In this document: in pieces, positions 1 through 9,380 of the stretch
Layout: each line of letters starts with the position of its first letter
How positions within the stretch are numbered: position 1 is the stretch's first letter
Assembly: GCA_030248065.1 (NCBI GenBank)
Contig: JASAMV010005235.1
Span: 80,522-144,521 of the forward strand
DNA: 64,000 bases
Source: Rhynchonema sp. JSB1_4
Taxonomy: Eukaryota > Nematoda > Chromadorea > Monhysterida > Xyalidae
Direction: 5' to 3'
Program-made: the position numbers and the translations under genes
The notes under the pieces: generated by a model
Told to the model about the DNA's origin: nothing
Seen by the model: the letters and a program-made list of their open reading frames with translations, nothing else
Databases searched by the model: none

Positions 1-1191
1 ATGCCTACGACTGCGATGACAACCACCGAAACGACGTCAACAACAACTATTGCGCCTCAAACTACTACCACCGAAAGTACAAAGCAGAGTCTTTCTGCCA
101 CATATACTTGACTTGTGGAATCACATCCGCCTTAGATTCTGACGGCACCTTTGTATTGTAGTTTTGTATCACAACTTCTGGTAATTCGATATCGCAACAC
201 TATGCATATTTTTGTTAGGTGTACCGACATCTACGTCACCTGCTACAACGACGGTAACCGACACAAGCGAGAAAAGTTGGTTTTGATATGTGACTATAAG
301 TTGCCGAAATGCGCATTCTTGTTTGCCCCAATAATATGCGGCGATGAATGCGATGATACCCTATTGCACGACGGTTCGTTACCCGCCATCAAGCATGCGA
401 CTTTATTTTGGCACTTCACTTAGGCATCGAGCACACCACGACCTCGCAATTTCAAACGATCTCGACAACAGCAGCAAGTTCAAGTGAAACATCACCTTAC
501 GTCACAACCATCGGGGAAACACCAAGTCGGTTGAAGTTTCGGCAGCAATCAGAGGCTTTATTCCTAATTCAACACCACCTTGTCAGGCTATCCGACTTCT
601 ACGTCCAGCACAGGCTCTCCAACCACTAACGTGACCACAGCCATCGAAAGTGGGTGTGCTTCAAAACACGTTGTGCGCTTTCCATATGCACTTCAGTTCC
701 TTCAGCCTTATACACTACAGCTATTCAATTCGTGCTTTTGATTTAATGTGTCTTTTCGGCAGTATATTACTATTCCGCGACTTTTCAGGCCCGGAAGTTC
801 AGGCCCGACCTTTTCAGGTCCAGTTTTTCCGGCCCCGCCGATTCAGGCCCAGCATATTTGACCCATTTATAGGGTTATGCTCCAGCCGGGCCTGAATGGC
901 CGGGCCTGAACCTGTGCCCCGGGACCGAACCGTCGCATAATAGTACACCGACCAGCAATTGCGTAGACAATCGCAGGCTCTACTCCATCGCCAAGTGCCC
1001 CATTCCAATTGGACCTGATTATCGTAAGCGTAATCATCGTGGCAATCGCACTGTTTCTGATGGCCATCGGTTGTGTGCTCGGCTGTTTGTGCGTGAAATG
1101 CAGACAAGCGCGGCCACAGCCACCACCAACTGATTTGAATATCGATCAAATTGTGATTCAACCGGCGGCGAAACTTGCTGAAGGTTGTTGA
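1..1191 (+). CDS. Ser/Thr-rich (mucin-like) single-pass membrane protein, 5' part outside window
   Basis: Five exons fit one frame: 1-76, 219-275, 424-525, 587-649 and 977-1191. Every internal junction is phase 1 (one base before the intron, two after). The first four exons encode runs of Thr, Ser and Pro, as in heavily O-glycosylated stalks. The last exon encodes a Pro-rich juxtamembrane piece, one hydrophobic segment (starts LDLIIVSVIIVAIALFL), a Cys-rich boundary (CLCVKC) and a cytoplasmic tail of about 35 residues ending at TGA (1189-1191). No enzymatic domain is visible. By inference it is a type I surface glycoprotein with a mucin stalk. The intron at 526-586 is only about 61 nt and starts GTCGGT, a weak donor. 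The upstream ectodomain lies outside the window, so the family cannot be named. The reading is supported by phase agreement and the clear membrane segment; exact donors of the small exons are less certain. Confidence 0.6.
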
Positions 1192-1302
1192 TGCACTGTG
1201 ATTTATTTTGTTGGGCGCTTCTAGAAGGTACTCCGCATTGAAAAAATTGGCGGTGTGCTGAACATGACCTCTTGTCTAAGATCACCTAAAAGGTTACAGA
1301 GT

Positions 1303-1482
1303 TATACTCTGACAATTCTTTTGGGAGAAACTTTTCAAACGCGTTGCCTGATCCGTAAAGCGCATGATGCGTGCACTGGCTATCGCGGTCACGTGACTTC
1401 TGCAGCCAGTGCACGCATAACGCGCTTTACGGATCAGGCAACGCGTTTGAAAAGTTTCTCCCAAAAGAATTGCCAGAGTATA
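1303..1482. mobile_element. Foldback MITE, family H copy 1
   Basis: Near-perfect hairpin of about 180 bp. The left arm begins TATACTCTGACAATTCTTTT and the right arm ends with its reverse complement. A diverged copy with the same arms lies at about 12991-13232. No coding capacity. It could be transcribed as a hairpin if it falls in a transcript. Confidence 0.75.
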
Positions 1483-2028
1483 TGTAATTGTATGTATGTT
1501 CAGTCACCAGCGGTCTCGATCTCGAGCCGAGCCAACTCGACCAATGTACAGGTATGTACACAGTTTTGCCATAGCTTAAACTTTGGAACCAATAACGTGC
1601 ATGTTATGTTGCGTGCATCGTTTCATTTCACACTGAGCTGAATTACGCAAAACTACGAACCAGAGACGTGTTGCTGATTACACTTCAGAACCGTTCGACC
1701 AAGTCAGAAATGAGCAATCAAAGAAGGCCGAACAAAAAAGCAGATCCGAAGACATCTTTAACGATCATGATCATGAGTAGAAGTGTGCAGTTCTCAAGAA
1801 TTATTTTGTAGTTACGACACGACTGAAATTAAGGGTATCTTGCTTGTATTGTTGTGTTAAGAATGAGCGTTACACGTATACTCCATGTACAAATCAGCAT
1901 TCTCTTTGTTTCCCTGTACATATATTCAGCGTCATCTTTTCCACCGATATCACTTCCTTACTATTGTTCTTGGATGGCACTTTCAGAACAAAAAGACTGA
2001 ATGATTTTCGGGTCAAAGCAACCTATAG

Positions 2029-2389
2029 TATAGTCCAGCCACCAGCTCATGAGACGACTTTTTTTAAAGCTTGCTTGGCCGCATTCAAAAATGCTCCAGA
2101 TACACGTGTTTTCGCAAACAAAAGAAAGAGATTGGCTGAGGGAGATGATGACAAGTTCCAGCTGGCTGACCTCAATTTGCTGCGTGCTTACGCGAACAGC
2201 AGCGTCGTTCAGCACACAAATGTTTTGGGAGTCAAAAGGGAATTTACGCACCGAGTGGAGAGCGTGTTTTTAAAAAATACGTGCGTTTCTCTTTCTTTCA
2301 TTTCCGAAATACGTGGAACCGGAACATTGTTGGATCCGCACAAGCCAATTTCAAAAAAAGTCGTCTCATGAGTTCGTGGCTGGACTATA
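2029..2389. mobile_element. MITE family G copy 1 (TATAGTCCA termini)
   Basis: A 361-bp element with terminal inverted repeats reading TATAGTCCAGCCACCAGCTC at the left and the complement at the right. Related copies lie at about 32645-33008, 23067-23605 (interrupted), 51640-52220 (interrupted) and 42340-42485 (partial). It sits just beyond the 3' end of the GT11 gene. Short open frames in it recur in every copy but are repeat sequence, not genes. Confidence 0.75.
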
Positions 2390-2518
2390 CATACATATGT
2401 AACGAGATTTAAATGGCACATTATTTTAGGCATACAGTATATACTACTATGTATACTAGAATTTGACTAGCTCGTTGTGAAATGATAGCGTGTCATGAAA
2501 TGTCGATCAAATATACTA

Positions 2519-5160
2519 TCACCTAATAGGCATCCAGCTTGGCATAAAATAATCACTGGGTTCGAGCATTTTTTCCAACGTGCTACCGGATCGAGGCCAA
2601 CCAGCGAAATACGTAACGTCGCCACCCGTCAGGTACGCAATCCACCACGAAAATGTGCCCTGAAATTATTGACTTCACTTTCATTCGTGTAATTTTTCGA
2701 CACCAGCCTCATTTGGTTACACGCTTGCATTGCTTGCCGATGGCCTGGCTCAAAGCTTATTGTATCTCGAACTCGAATTGTATCACGGGTCGATATGTGC
2801 AAGGCGAACCTGGTGTTCAAATATGCCAAAAGCCTTACACGCGAAATAGAGTTGTTAGTTAAAACTTCACGCCAGGCCCATCATCAGGCAAGCCAGCAGC
2901 GCCCAGTAGGCCATAAATTGGCCGACTTGATATTTCATAGCCAAATTGCACTATCAATCATTACAATCAAACTGTTGCATGTAAGCCTGTTGATGAAGAT
3001 GTAATGAAAAATCAAAAAATCGATTTAAAGGACAATTATTACCCATATACAAATAGTTTATTCTTATACCAATCACCTGCGACATGATCGTATGATTTGT
3101 CATCGTCAGGACGCCCATGTCGACTTCGCGATAACCGGAATCGACAAAATAAACGTCCTGAAATTAAAATAACGCACTTGATTGATCTGGAACAATTATG
3201 CCGTGTCATCGAAAACTTTTCAGACACCTGAAATTCTTCAAATCGCGTTTGACTCCATCTCATCTCATCGCTCGCCAATAGGAACAGAACGTTGGTATAT
3301 TTGGCCCGGAAATGGTCCATGGCTTTGCTGAAGTTTTCTCGTTTTTTTTACCTTTTGTTCCATGATGATTATAATAATTTTCATGAAACACCACTGATCC
3401 CGCCAATGCATTGCGGGAAACGCTAGTCCAGTTTCAAAATTGACTTCCTTTTTTCGCTGGCTTAGGCTTAGGCTTAGGCATAGGCTTATTAGGTTTATGC
3501 TTAGGCTGGGGACAAACCCTAAGCAAACCCACAATTCAAAACCTTCTATCACGAAATCGATGATTTACGTTTCTATCGCTCAAAGCAACTGGACTAGCTT
3601 TTCCCAACACATGCCCCACCGATAGTAGCGCATCGGCGCCACCACGTGCCCGTGTTCAATGTTTCGCAGATTCCAGGTCATATCGATCCCGTGCCGAACA
3701 TGGAGTCCGACAAAGGTTAATGTTTCAGTTAGTGCTTCCAGTCTTTGACCGGGAGTCGAGCCATTGGAATACCCGTTTTCTCGGCTCAGACTGCGGTTTC
3801 GCCATTCTTCTATGATTTGAACGAGTCTCTCATGCGCCCTCCTTTGGATATCAGGCAGGAATTCAAATTGCTGCGCAATCTGTGCTTGATAGTCAGGGTG
3901 GAAATAGCGATAGGATTGGAAATAGGCGTAGAATGTGTGCCTGAAAATACACAAGGTAAAAAGTCGCCTATTGGTGAATCATCGCTGGGAAATCAGACGG
4001 CTTGGTCAATAGAAAACTTTGTGGCTGGATCGTGTATAGTCAACGCAAATCGTCGACTCTGGCCGTCAACTCAAGCATAGCCCTGAATGAGTGGGGATTG
4101 TACATATGCATGGTATTGGTTGCACAATGACTTTATAAGAATTGGTCAAATTTTTTTCCTGAATCGCAAAGAGGGAAAGTGACGGGGCAATGACGTTGCG
4201 TTGCGTGATCGCACACAAAGCATGTAGTAAAGAGAATGTTTCAGACCTGCGTGTTTTGCTGGTTGATTTGCTGGATTATTTTCAGGTGAAAATGTTTTGT
4301 GAAAATCACAAATAGCACAGTGGTTTAGAGTGACTGAACGTGAAAATCAGGATAGATTTTGATGAATTCTTATATGGTCATTGTGCGACCAATATCAGGG
4401 CTCAGTTGACGATATGAGTTGAGCATTAATATATAAGCCAAAATATAAATATTAACATAATAACATAATTAACATTAATATATAAGCCAAAATTGTTGAT
4501 CGTTTCAATTGTCCAACCTGTGAATTTCCAAATTTTCCACCACCTCTCCATAGAATCGACAACAGTCTCGAAGCGTTGTCTTATTCCAAGTATGGATCAA
4601 TTTAGCTGCCAATTCCGGGTCAACCAGCACGGCACCGGTCAGATTGAAGGCACGACGCAGCGGTGTGTCGCCTGATGGATCACGGCGATTTCAGACATAT
4701 GCGCCGGACTGAGACTTGAACTTTCGAATATGCACTCACTTGAAATCAACAACGTCGCGTTGTATCGGATTGAGAGCGCGTAAAGCGACGCATATTGAAA
4801 CATTATGTTGCCCTGCCCGGGACTGAACGATATGTTGCCGACAATGTAGTTCCGGTCCGGGACCAGGACTTCGGACTCCTGAGTGTGGCTGGGAATTTCG
4901 GCGGTCGGCCACGGTGGAGCGATTGTAGATTCTTCGCCTGAACAAATTGAATTTTGTTAAAATCTTTCTATTTTTCAAAATGAAGCATCAGGTAGCTAGC
5001 CTCCTTGTGGAAAGACGCGTATTTTCGACACGACAGCCATATGTTCGATCGGGTCTCTCGTTTCCCATCGAGCATTCGGTTGAGGCTTGTAACCAATCAT
5101 ACACAACCACACAAGCGCGGTGACGATCACACTCGCTGCCAATTCTGAAGAGCGGAACAT
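2519..5160 (-). CDS. GT11-family (alpha-1,2-fucosyltransferase-like) glycosyltransferase, type II membrane protein
   Basis: Seven exons on the minus strand: 5103-5160, 4740-4937, 4518-4671, 3620-3940, 3228-3327, 3077-3157 and 2519-2659. They total 1053 nt, 350 residues plus TGA, and all phases agree. The first exon starts at ATG 5160 with a signal anchor (AASVIVTALVWLC). Exon 2 carries the glycosyltransferase family 11 start (GQGNIMFQYASLYALS), exon 4 the donor-site motif (LHVRHG, then GHVVAP), exon 5 FLLASDEMRW, exon 6 MTNHTIMS and the last exon GTFSWWIAYLTGG and YFMPSW, all in family order. By family knowledge such enzymes transfer fucose from GDP-fucose to glycans in the Golgi. The usual HVRRGD reads HVRHGID here, so the donor-site loop is altered. 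The end of exon 1 could also be a few codons later. A MITE sits in the intron at 3941-4517 and a TTAGGC run in the intron at 3328-3619. Confidence 0.85.
3462..3479. repeat. Interstitial nematode-type telomere repeat (TTAGGC)3
   Basis: Three perfect TTAGGC units, followed by an ATAGGC and further TTAGG-like remnants to about 3505. TTAGGC is the nematode telomere unit. The run lies in intron 4 of the GT11 gene. Confidence 0.7.
4114..4394. mobile_element. MITE family A copy 1 (TATTGGTYGCACAATGAC termini)
   Basis: A 281-bp element, TATTGGTTGCACAATGAC at the left and GTCATTGTGCGACCAATA at the right. The end dinucleotides are consistent with a TA target. Sister copies lie at 10830-11107, 16743-17011, 55304-56151 (with an insertion) and 62689-62967. 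It lies within an intron of the GT11 gene. Confidence 0.85.
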
Positions 5161-5898
5161 TTTTTTTGGAAAAGATGTTCACAACAAAGAAACCTCAATC
5201 CAGGCCGAAAATTCCAACGTAACTCACTTGTCCAGCGATGCAGCAGGACTCGTTTCATCTTGCTGGTTTTTGAAAATGGCTCATTTTGCACTAGATGTTT
5301 ATATCTGAGGAGAATTGGCTCTGACCTTGGAAATAAAAATAAATATACAATTTTATGGCACAGCGGGCAGTCTTTGAATCAAAACACAACAACGGGTATG
5401 AATATAATATCACGACACGTTGCACATGCGCAATTTTAATCGATTTATTCTGCCTTTTTATCTTATAACTGCGCGCAAAGGTCTGGATTTTGCGCGCCGT
5501 TACGTGCATTATGTGCATACTGTATGTGAAAATCTGGGTCAAGATCTCTCTGCCTTGGGTCGGAATTTATCAGTCAATCAACATTTTCTCATAAACATAA
5601 ATCCGCCTTGCAGCAATGGCGTCGCTCATGTTTTGTTTTATGCTCCATAACGCAATAAAACTTCAAAACAAACCGGCGTTCCAAAATTGAGCCTAAATAG
5701 CGTGAAAAATAAGTTAAGTTTAAGTCGGGCAAAAGGGACATGACGCACCCAACTAAAGAGCGTAAAGCACACACACACACAAACCAGTTCAGCACAACAC
5801 ACACACAAACATTGGCTGCTGCTGCTGGCTGCTGGCTGTAACACGTGTATTTCGCGCTGCCTAGTGTCTAGTACATCTATTACACACACCGCTGTGTC
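5161..5898. other. Intergenic stretch upstream of the GT11 gene
   Basis: No gene recognised. AT-rich sequence with a CA-rich patch near 5768-5810. It should contain the GT11 promoter on the minus strand, but no defined promoter element could be recognised by eye. Confidence 0.5.
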
Positions 5899-5971
5899 GG
5901 CCGCGTGGCCTAATGGATAAGGCGTCGGACTTCGGATCCGAAGATTGCGGGTTCGACTCCCGTCGTGGTCG
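5899..5971 (+). tRNA. tRNA-Arg, anticodon UCG
   Basis: A 73-nt cloverleaf with no intron. The acceptor stem is GGCCGCG paired with CGTGGTC (two G-U pairs), the A-box region is TGGCCTAATGG, the anticodon loop is CTTCGGA within a CGGA/TCCG stem, giving TCG, and the B box is GGTTCGACTCC. The last base, G5971, is the discriminator. A TTTT run at 5977-5980 fits a Pol III terminator. It reads CGA Arg codons and wobble partners. Confidence 0.95.
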
Positions 5972-6150
5972 AAAATGTTTTGCGTTTTTTCGCGTTGGTT
6001 CGTTGCGCAATAAGTTAGCTGATGTTTCTCCTCAATAAAATGTTGTGCTTTGCGCTTTTATTGTGTAAAAATATCGTATTTTCATTGTATTTTCTCATGG
6101 ACAATTTAGGATGCGCAAGGATAGAGGTGGGCTTTCAGTAATTTATTCTT

Positions 6151-6362
6151 GGGTAATATTTTCGAAACGGTGTAAAGGTCAGTTGGGTGTAAAGGTCGGT
6201 GGAAAGCTCGGTCGACAGCTCAGTGTGATAGACCTCGGTGTAAACTTGAAACATTCCACGTTAATAACTGGCAATGTTTCACGTTTACACCGAGCTTTCG
6301 ACCGAACTTTACGCCGACCTTTACGCCTAACTGACCTTTACACCGTTTCGAAAATTCCACCC
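6151..6362. mobile_element. Foldback MITE family B copy 1
   Basis: About 212 bp, GGGTAATATTTTCGAAACGG at the left and the complement, ending TTCGAAAATTCCACCC, at the right. Almost the whole element is two arms that can fold on each other. Sister copies: 13768-14175 (rearranged), 18131-18356, 31350-31575, 42740-42944 and 51933-52158. The last two intact copies have 3-bp direct flanks (ATA, ATT). Each carries GAAACATT and AATGTTTC near its centre. Confidence 0.85.
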
Positions 6363-6404
6363 AAAGTTGTTGAACGGCCAAATGGTATTCCAGTTGTGTA
6401 CAGT

Positions 6405-7604
6405 GCTGGCCAAAAGTTTTTAGAATTTTGCCCTGTGGTCAGAAATGTGTCCGGCTGCTGCACGCAGTACAGCTGAGCGAGATCTGTGTGGCATGGATGT
6501 GCAGGGCAGTGTACCTGCCACACATTAGTCCAACATCAACCACCAATCTCTGATCCCTCGGGGGCTGGATGCTCAGGAGGGACTTTGGTCCAAATTTGGG
6601 GCTGGCCAAAAGTTTTTAGAATTTTGCCCTGTGGTCAGAAATGTGTCCGGCTGCTGCACGCAGTACAGTTTAGCGAGATCCGTGTGGCATGGATGTGCAG
6701 GACAGTGTACCTGCCACACATTAGTCCAACATCAACCACCGATCTCTGATCCCTCGGGGGCTGGATGCTCAGGAGGGACTTTGGTCCAAATTTGGGGCTG
6801 GCCAAAAGTTTTTAGAATTTTGCCCTGTGGTCAGAAATGTGTCCGGCTGCTGCACGCAGTACAGCTGAGCGAGATCTGTGTGGCATGGATGTGCAGGGCA
6901 GTGTACCTGCCACACATTAGTCCAACATCAACCACCGATCTCTGATCCCTCGGGGGCTGGATGCTCAGGAGGGACTTTGGTCCAAATTTGGGGCTGGCCA
7001 AAAGTTTTTAGAATTTTGCCCTGTGGTCAGAAATGTGTCCGGCTGCTGCACGCAGTACAGTTTAGCGAGATCCGTGTGGCATGGATGTGCAGGACAGTGT
7101 ACCTGCCACACATTAGTCCAACATCAACCACCGATCTCTGATCCCTCGGGGGCTGGATGCTCAGGAGGGACTTTGGTCCAAATTTGGGGCTGGCCAAAAG
7201 TTTTTAGAATTTTGCCCTGTGGTCAGAAATGTGTCCGGCTGCTGCACGCAGTACAGTTTAGCGAGATCCGTGTGGCATGGATGTGCAGGACAGTGTACCT
7301 GCCACACATTAGTCCAACATCAACCACCGATCTCTGATCCCTCGGGGGCTGGATGCTCAGGAGGGACTTTGGTCCAAATTTGGGGCTGGCCAAAAGTTTT
7401 TAGAATTTTGCCCTGTGGTCAGAAATGTGTCCGGCTGCTGCACGCAGTACAGTTTAGCGAGATCCGTGTGGCATGGATGTGCAGGACAGTGTACCTGCCA
7501 CACATTAGTCCAACATCAACCACCGATCTCTGATCCCTCGGGGGCTGGATGCTCAGGAGGGACTTTGGTCCAAATTTGGGGCTGGCCAAAAGTTTTTAGA
7601 ATTT
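6405..7604 (+). repeat. Tandem satellite, 196-bp unit, 6.1 copies
   Basis: Units start at 6405, 6601, 6797, 6993, 7189 and 7385, with a truncated seventh at 7581. The copies are nearly identical; small differences alternate (CTGAGCGAGATCTG versus TTTAGCGAGATCCG). The array starts TACAGTGCTGGCCAAAAGT, which is what the end of a Tc1-like transposon looks like. The repeated ORF (MVRNVSGCCTQYS...) is a by-product of a unit that lacks stops in that frame. Confidence 0.95.
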
Positions 7605-8250
7605 TTCAGTTTTCGCGTTTACTTCGTCATAGTCGGTCCCATAAGAGTCCTTTATGATTGGAAAGCATATTAGTGGCGTCAGAAACTGTCGTTTTGCCAG
7701 TTTGCCTAGTTTGAGTCCAACTGGTCACACCGCGGTCCGGTACCGTTCCTGTCTCTGGTGACCGCGGTGTTCCAAAGATTTCGCAGTAAGTGACGACAGC
7801 TGAAAAACTGTTATTGAAACAGTGCCGTCCTAGACTGCTTATTTGGGGGTTTTTAATCAGTGTCAAGATAAGTCAGCGCATAAATGATCTATTGGGCACA
7901 TAACCGATGTCACCGCGGTCTAGGTCACGGCATCGGTGAGAACAAAAAGTGGTCACAGGGAGTGGCTGGCAGACCAAAAGGTGCATAATTGTGTTGATTC
8001 ATTAATTGATTCATTAATTGATTCATTCATTAATTGTATCTCATAAGGACAATATTGACCAAAAGTCCGATTATATTCAAAAAACAAACCCAGGCCTGAC
8101 TGAACGGAAAGGAATAAACTTCATCCAAACCATCTTGCCGCCACTTGCTGCTCTGACAACCGGTTGTAAAGTAAACCTGAAGCTAAACATTTGGACGTTG
8201 AGCAAACAATGCTGTTTGGGGAAGCTTTCCAGACAACTAGCGAAGAAAAT
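7605..8250. other. Unassigned stretch after the satellite
   Basis: No gene recognised. It contains a dispersed GGTCACCGCGGT-like inverted motif (about 7725-7770 and 7908-7925) and a short ATTAATTGATTC tandem run near 8000-8035, consistent with remains of a transposon. Confidence 0.4.
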
Positions 8251-8703
8251 GTTTTTACCCCTTGCATTGTTGTGGCTAAATTGTGTCTCACCCCCTGCCC
8301 ACGTTTTCGTCGACGATGATTCGGTGGTTCTCACTCCACTCGTTTCGAATAGGCCTGTGATTATGCTCCTTAATTTGTTTTCACTCAAGTTTCACGGAAT
8401 AAGAGTCATATGTACAAAAAATCAAGCCGCTCATCCAGTAAGTCTGGACACGATGCAACAGCACATCATCAATTTACCTCGAGAATCGTGCTGAACGTAT
8501 TCTAAGGCGCCCATCCGCGCACAGAAGCCACAGTGCAATTGGGCAACAGCGAGCGGCAACCTCGCATATTTACCAGACGATGCTTCTTGATGTCAACTGG
8601 AATCTTTATATGTCTTGAAAAGTTTCAGACTTCAGATGAAATCAATGCATATGCCTTTTATGAGCATGGGCAGAGAAACTGCGATGGATGGATTCATATG
8701 GCG
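8249..8703 (+). CDS. Possible small secreted protein (two exons)
   Basis: An ATG near 8249 opens a hydrophobic, signal-peptide-like start (MFLPLALLWLNC) and continues to a donor CCA|GTAAGT near 8440. A strong acceptor (GAAAAGTTTCAG, near 8627) then continues in the same phase for 25 codons, containing FYEHGQRNCDGWIHMA, to TGA at about 8703. This would be a protein of under 95 residues with a few cysteines. No family recognised. Only the signal-like start, one good intron and frame agreement support it, so it may be chance. Confidence 0.3.
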
Positions 8704-9380
8704 TGAAAAATGCTTGCATCACGTGGAGAACAAATTCGACCAACATCAAAAATGAGGCTATTCCACGCAAAAACTATGGATTACTACGTATATATACATA
8801 GTTTGAGTGTTGTTGCATATCGGACAACTAAAAATCGGAATCGGGTACAGTTCTTCTTCAACATTGCGCTTTTTGTATCTATGATGGTTACCGTGATTCA
8901 ATTGTTTGGTTTGATTTCAGCTAATATGTATCTGACACCCTAACCATGTTCCAATTATCATGATCTTTTTTCCCGCTCACGGTGCCGTGCTGGTTCGTAA
9001 AAACCTTAAGAGTTCTTAAAGAAGCAATCACCAGCAGAATCCTACAAAGCCAACAGGGAATTCACAGCTCCGAAGAAAATAAAATAGAAACGGCGCCTGT
9101 GGACTTGTATTGCACGCCATTGATCCAAAATGAATTCGCAAAGGGCTACTCCCGATGTGTGAAGTCTGCTTCCATGCAAAGATTCCATGTATGATCATCG
9201 ACAGCATGATAATATGAAAGCAGAAAGAAAACTAATTAATAAAGCATAGACGTGGAGTAGCAAGGAATTGCTTTTCAGCGAGACTTGTTATACCATTTGT
9301 GAAATTCTTATTTTCTGTAATTAAGTCTCAGACAACGCGTTCCCGTCACTAAAGCTAGCCAACGAAACAACTTCAAGAGA

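Noticed and set aside
2049..2433. Recurring ORFs such as [20 protein letters not shown]
   Set aside because: Present in every copy of MITE G on either strand (also 23100, 32706, 51825); repeat sequence without conserved protein features.
6486..7657. Tandem ORFs beginning MVRNVSGCCTQYS
   Set aside because: Produced by a 196-bp satellite unit lacking stops in one frame; no independent coding signal.
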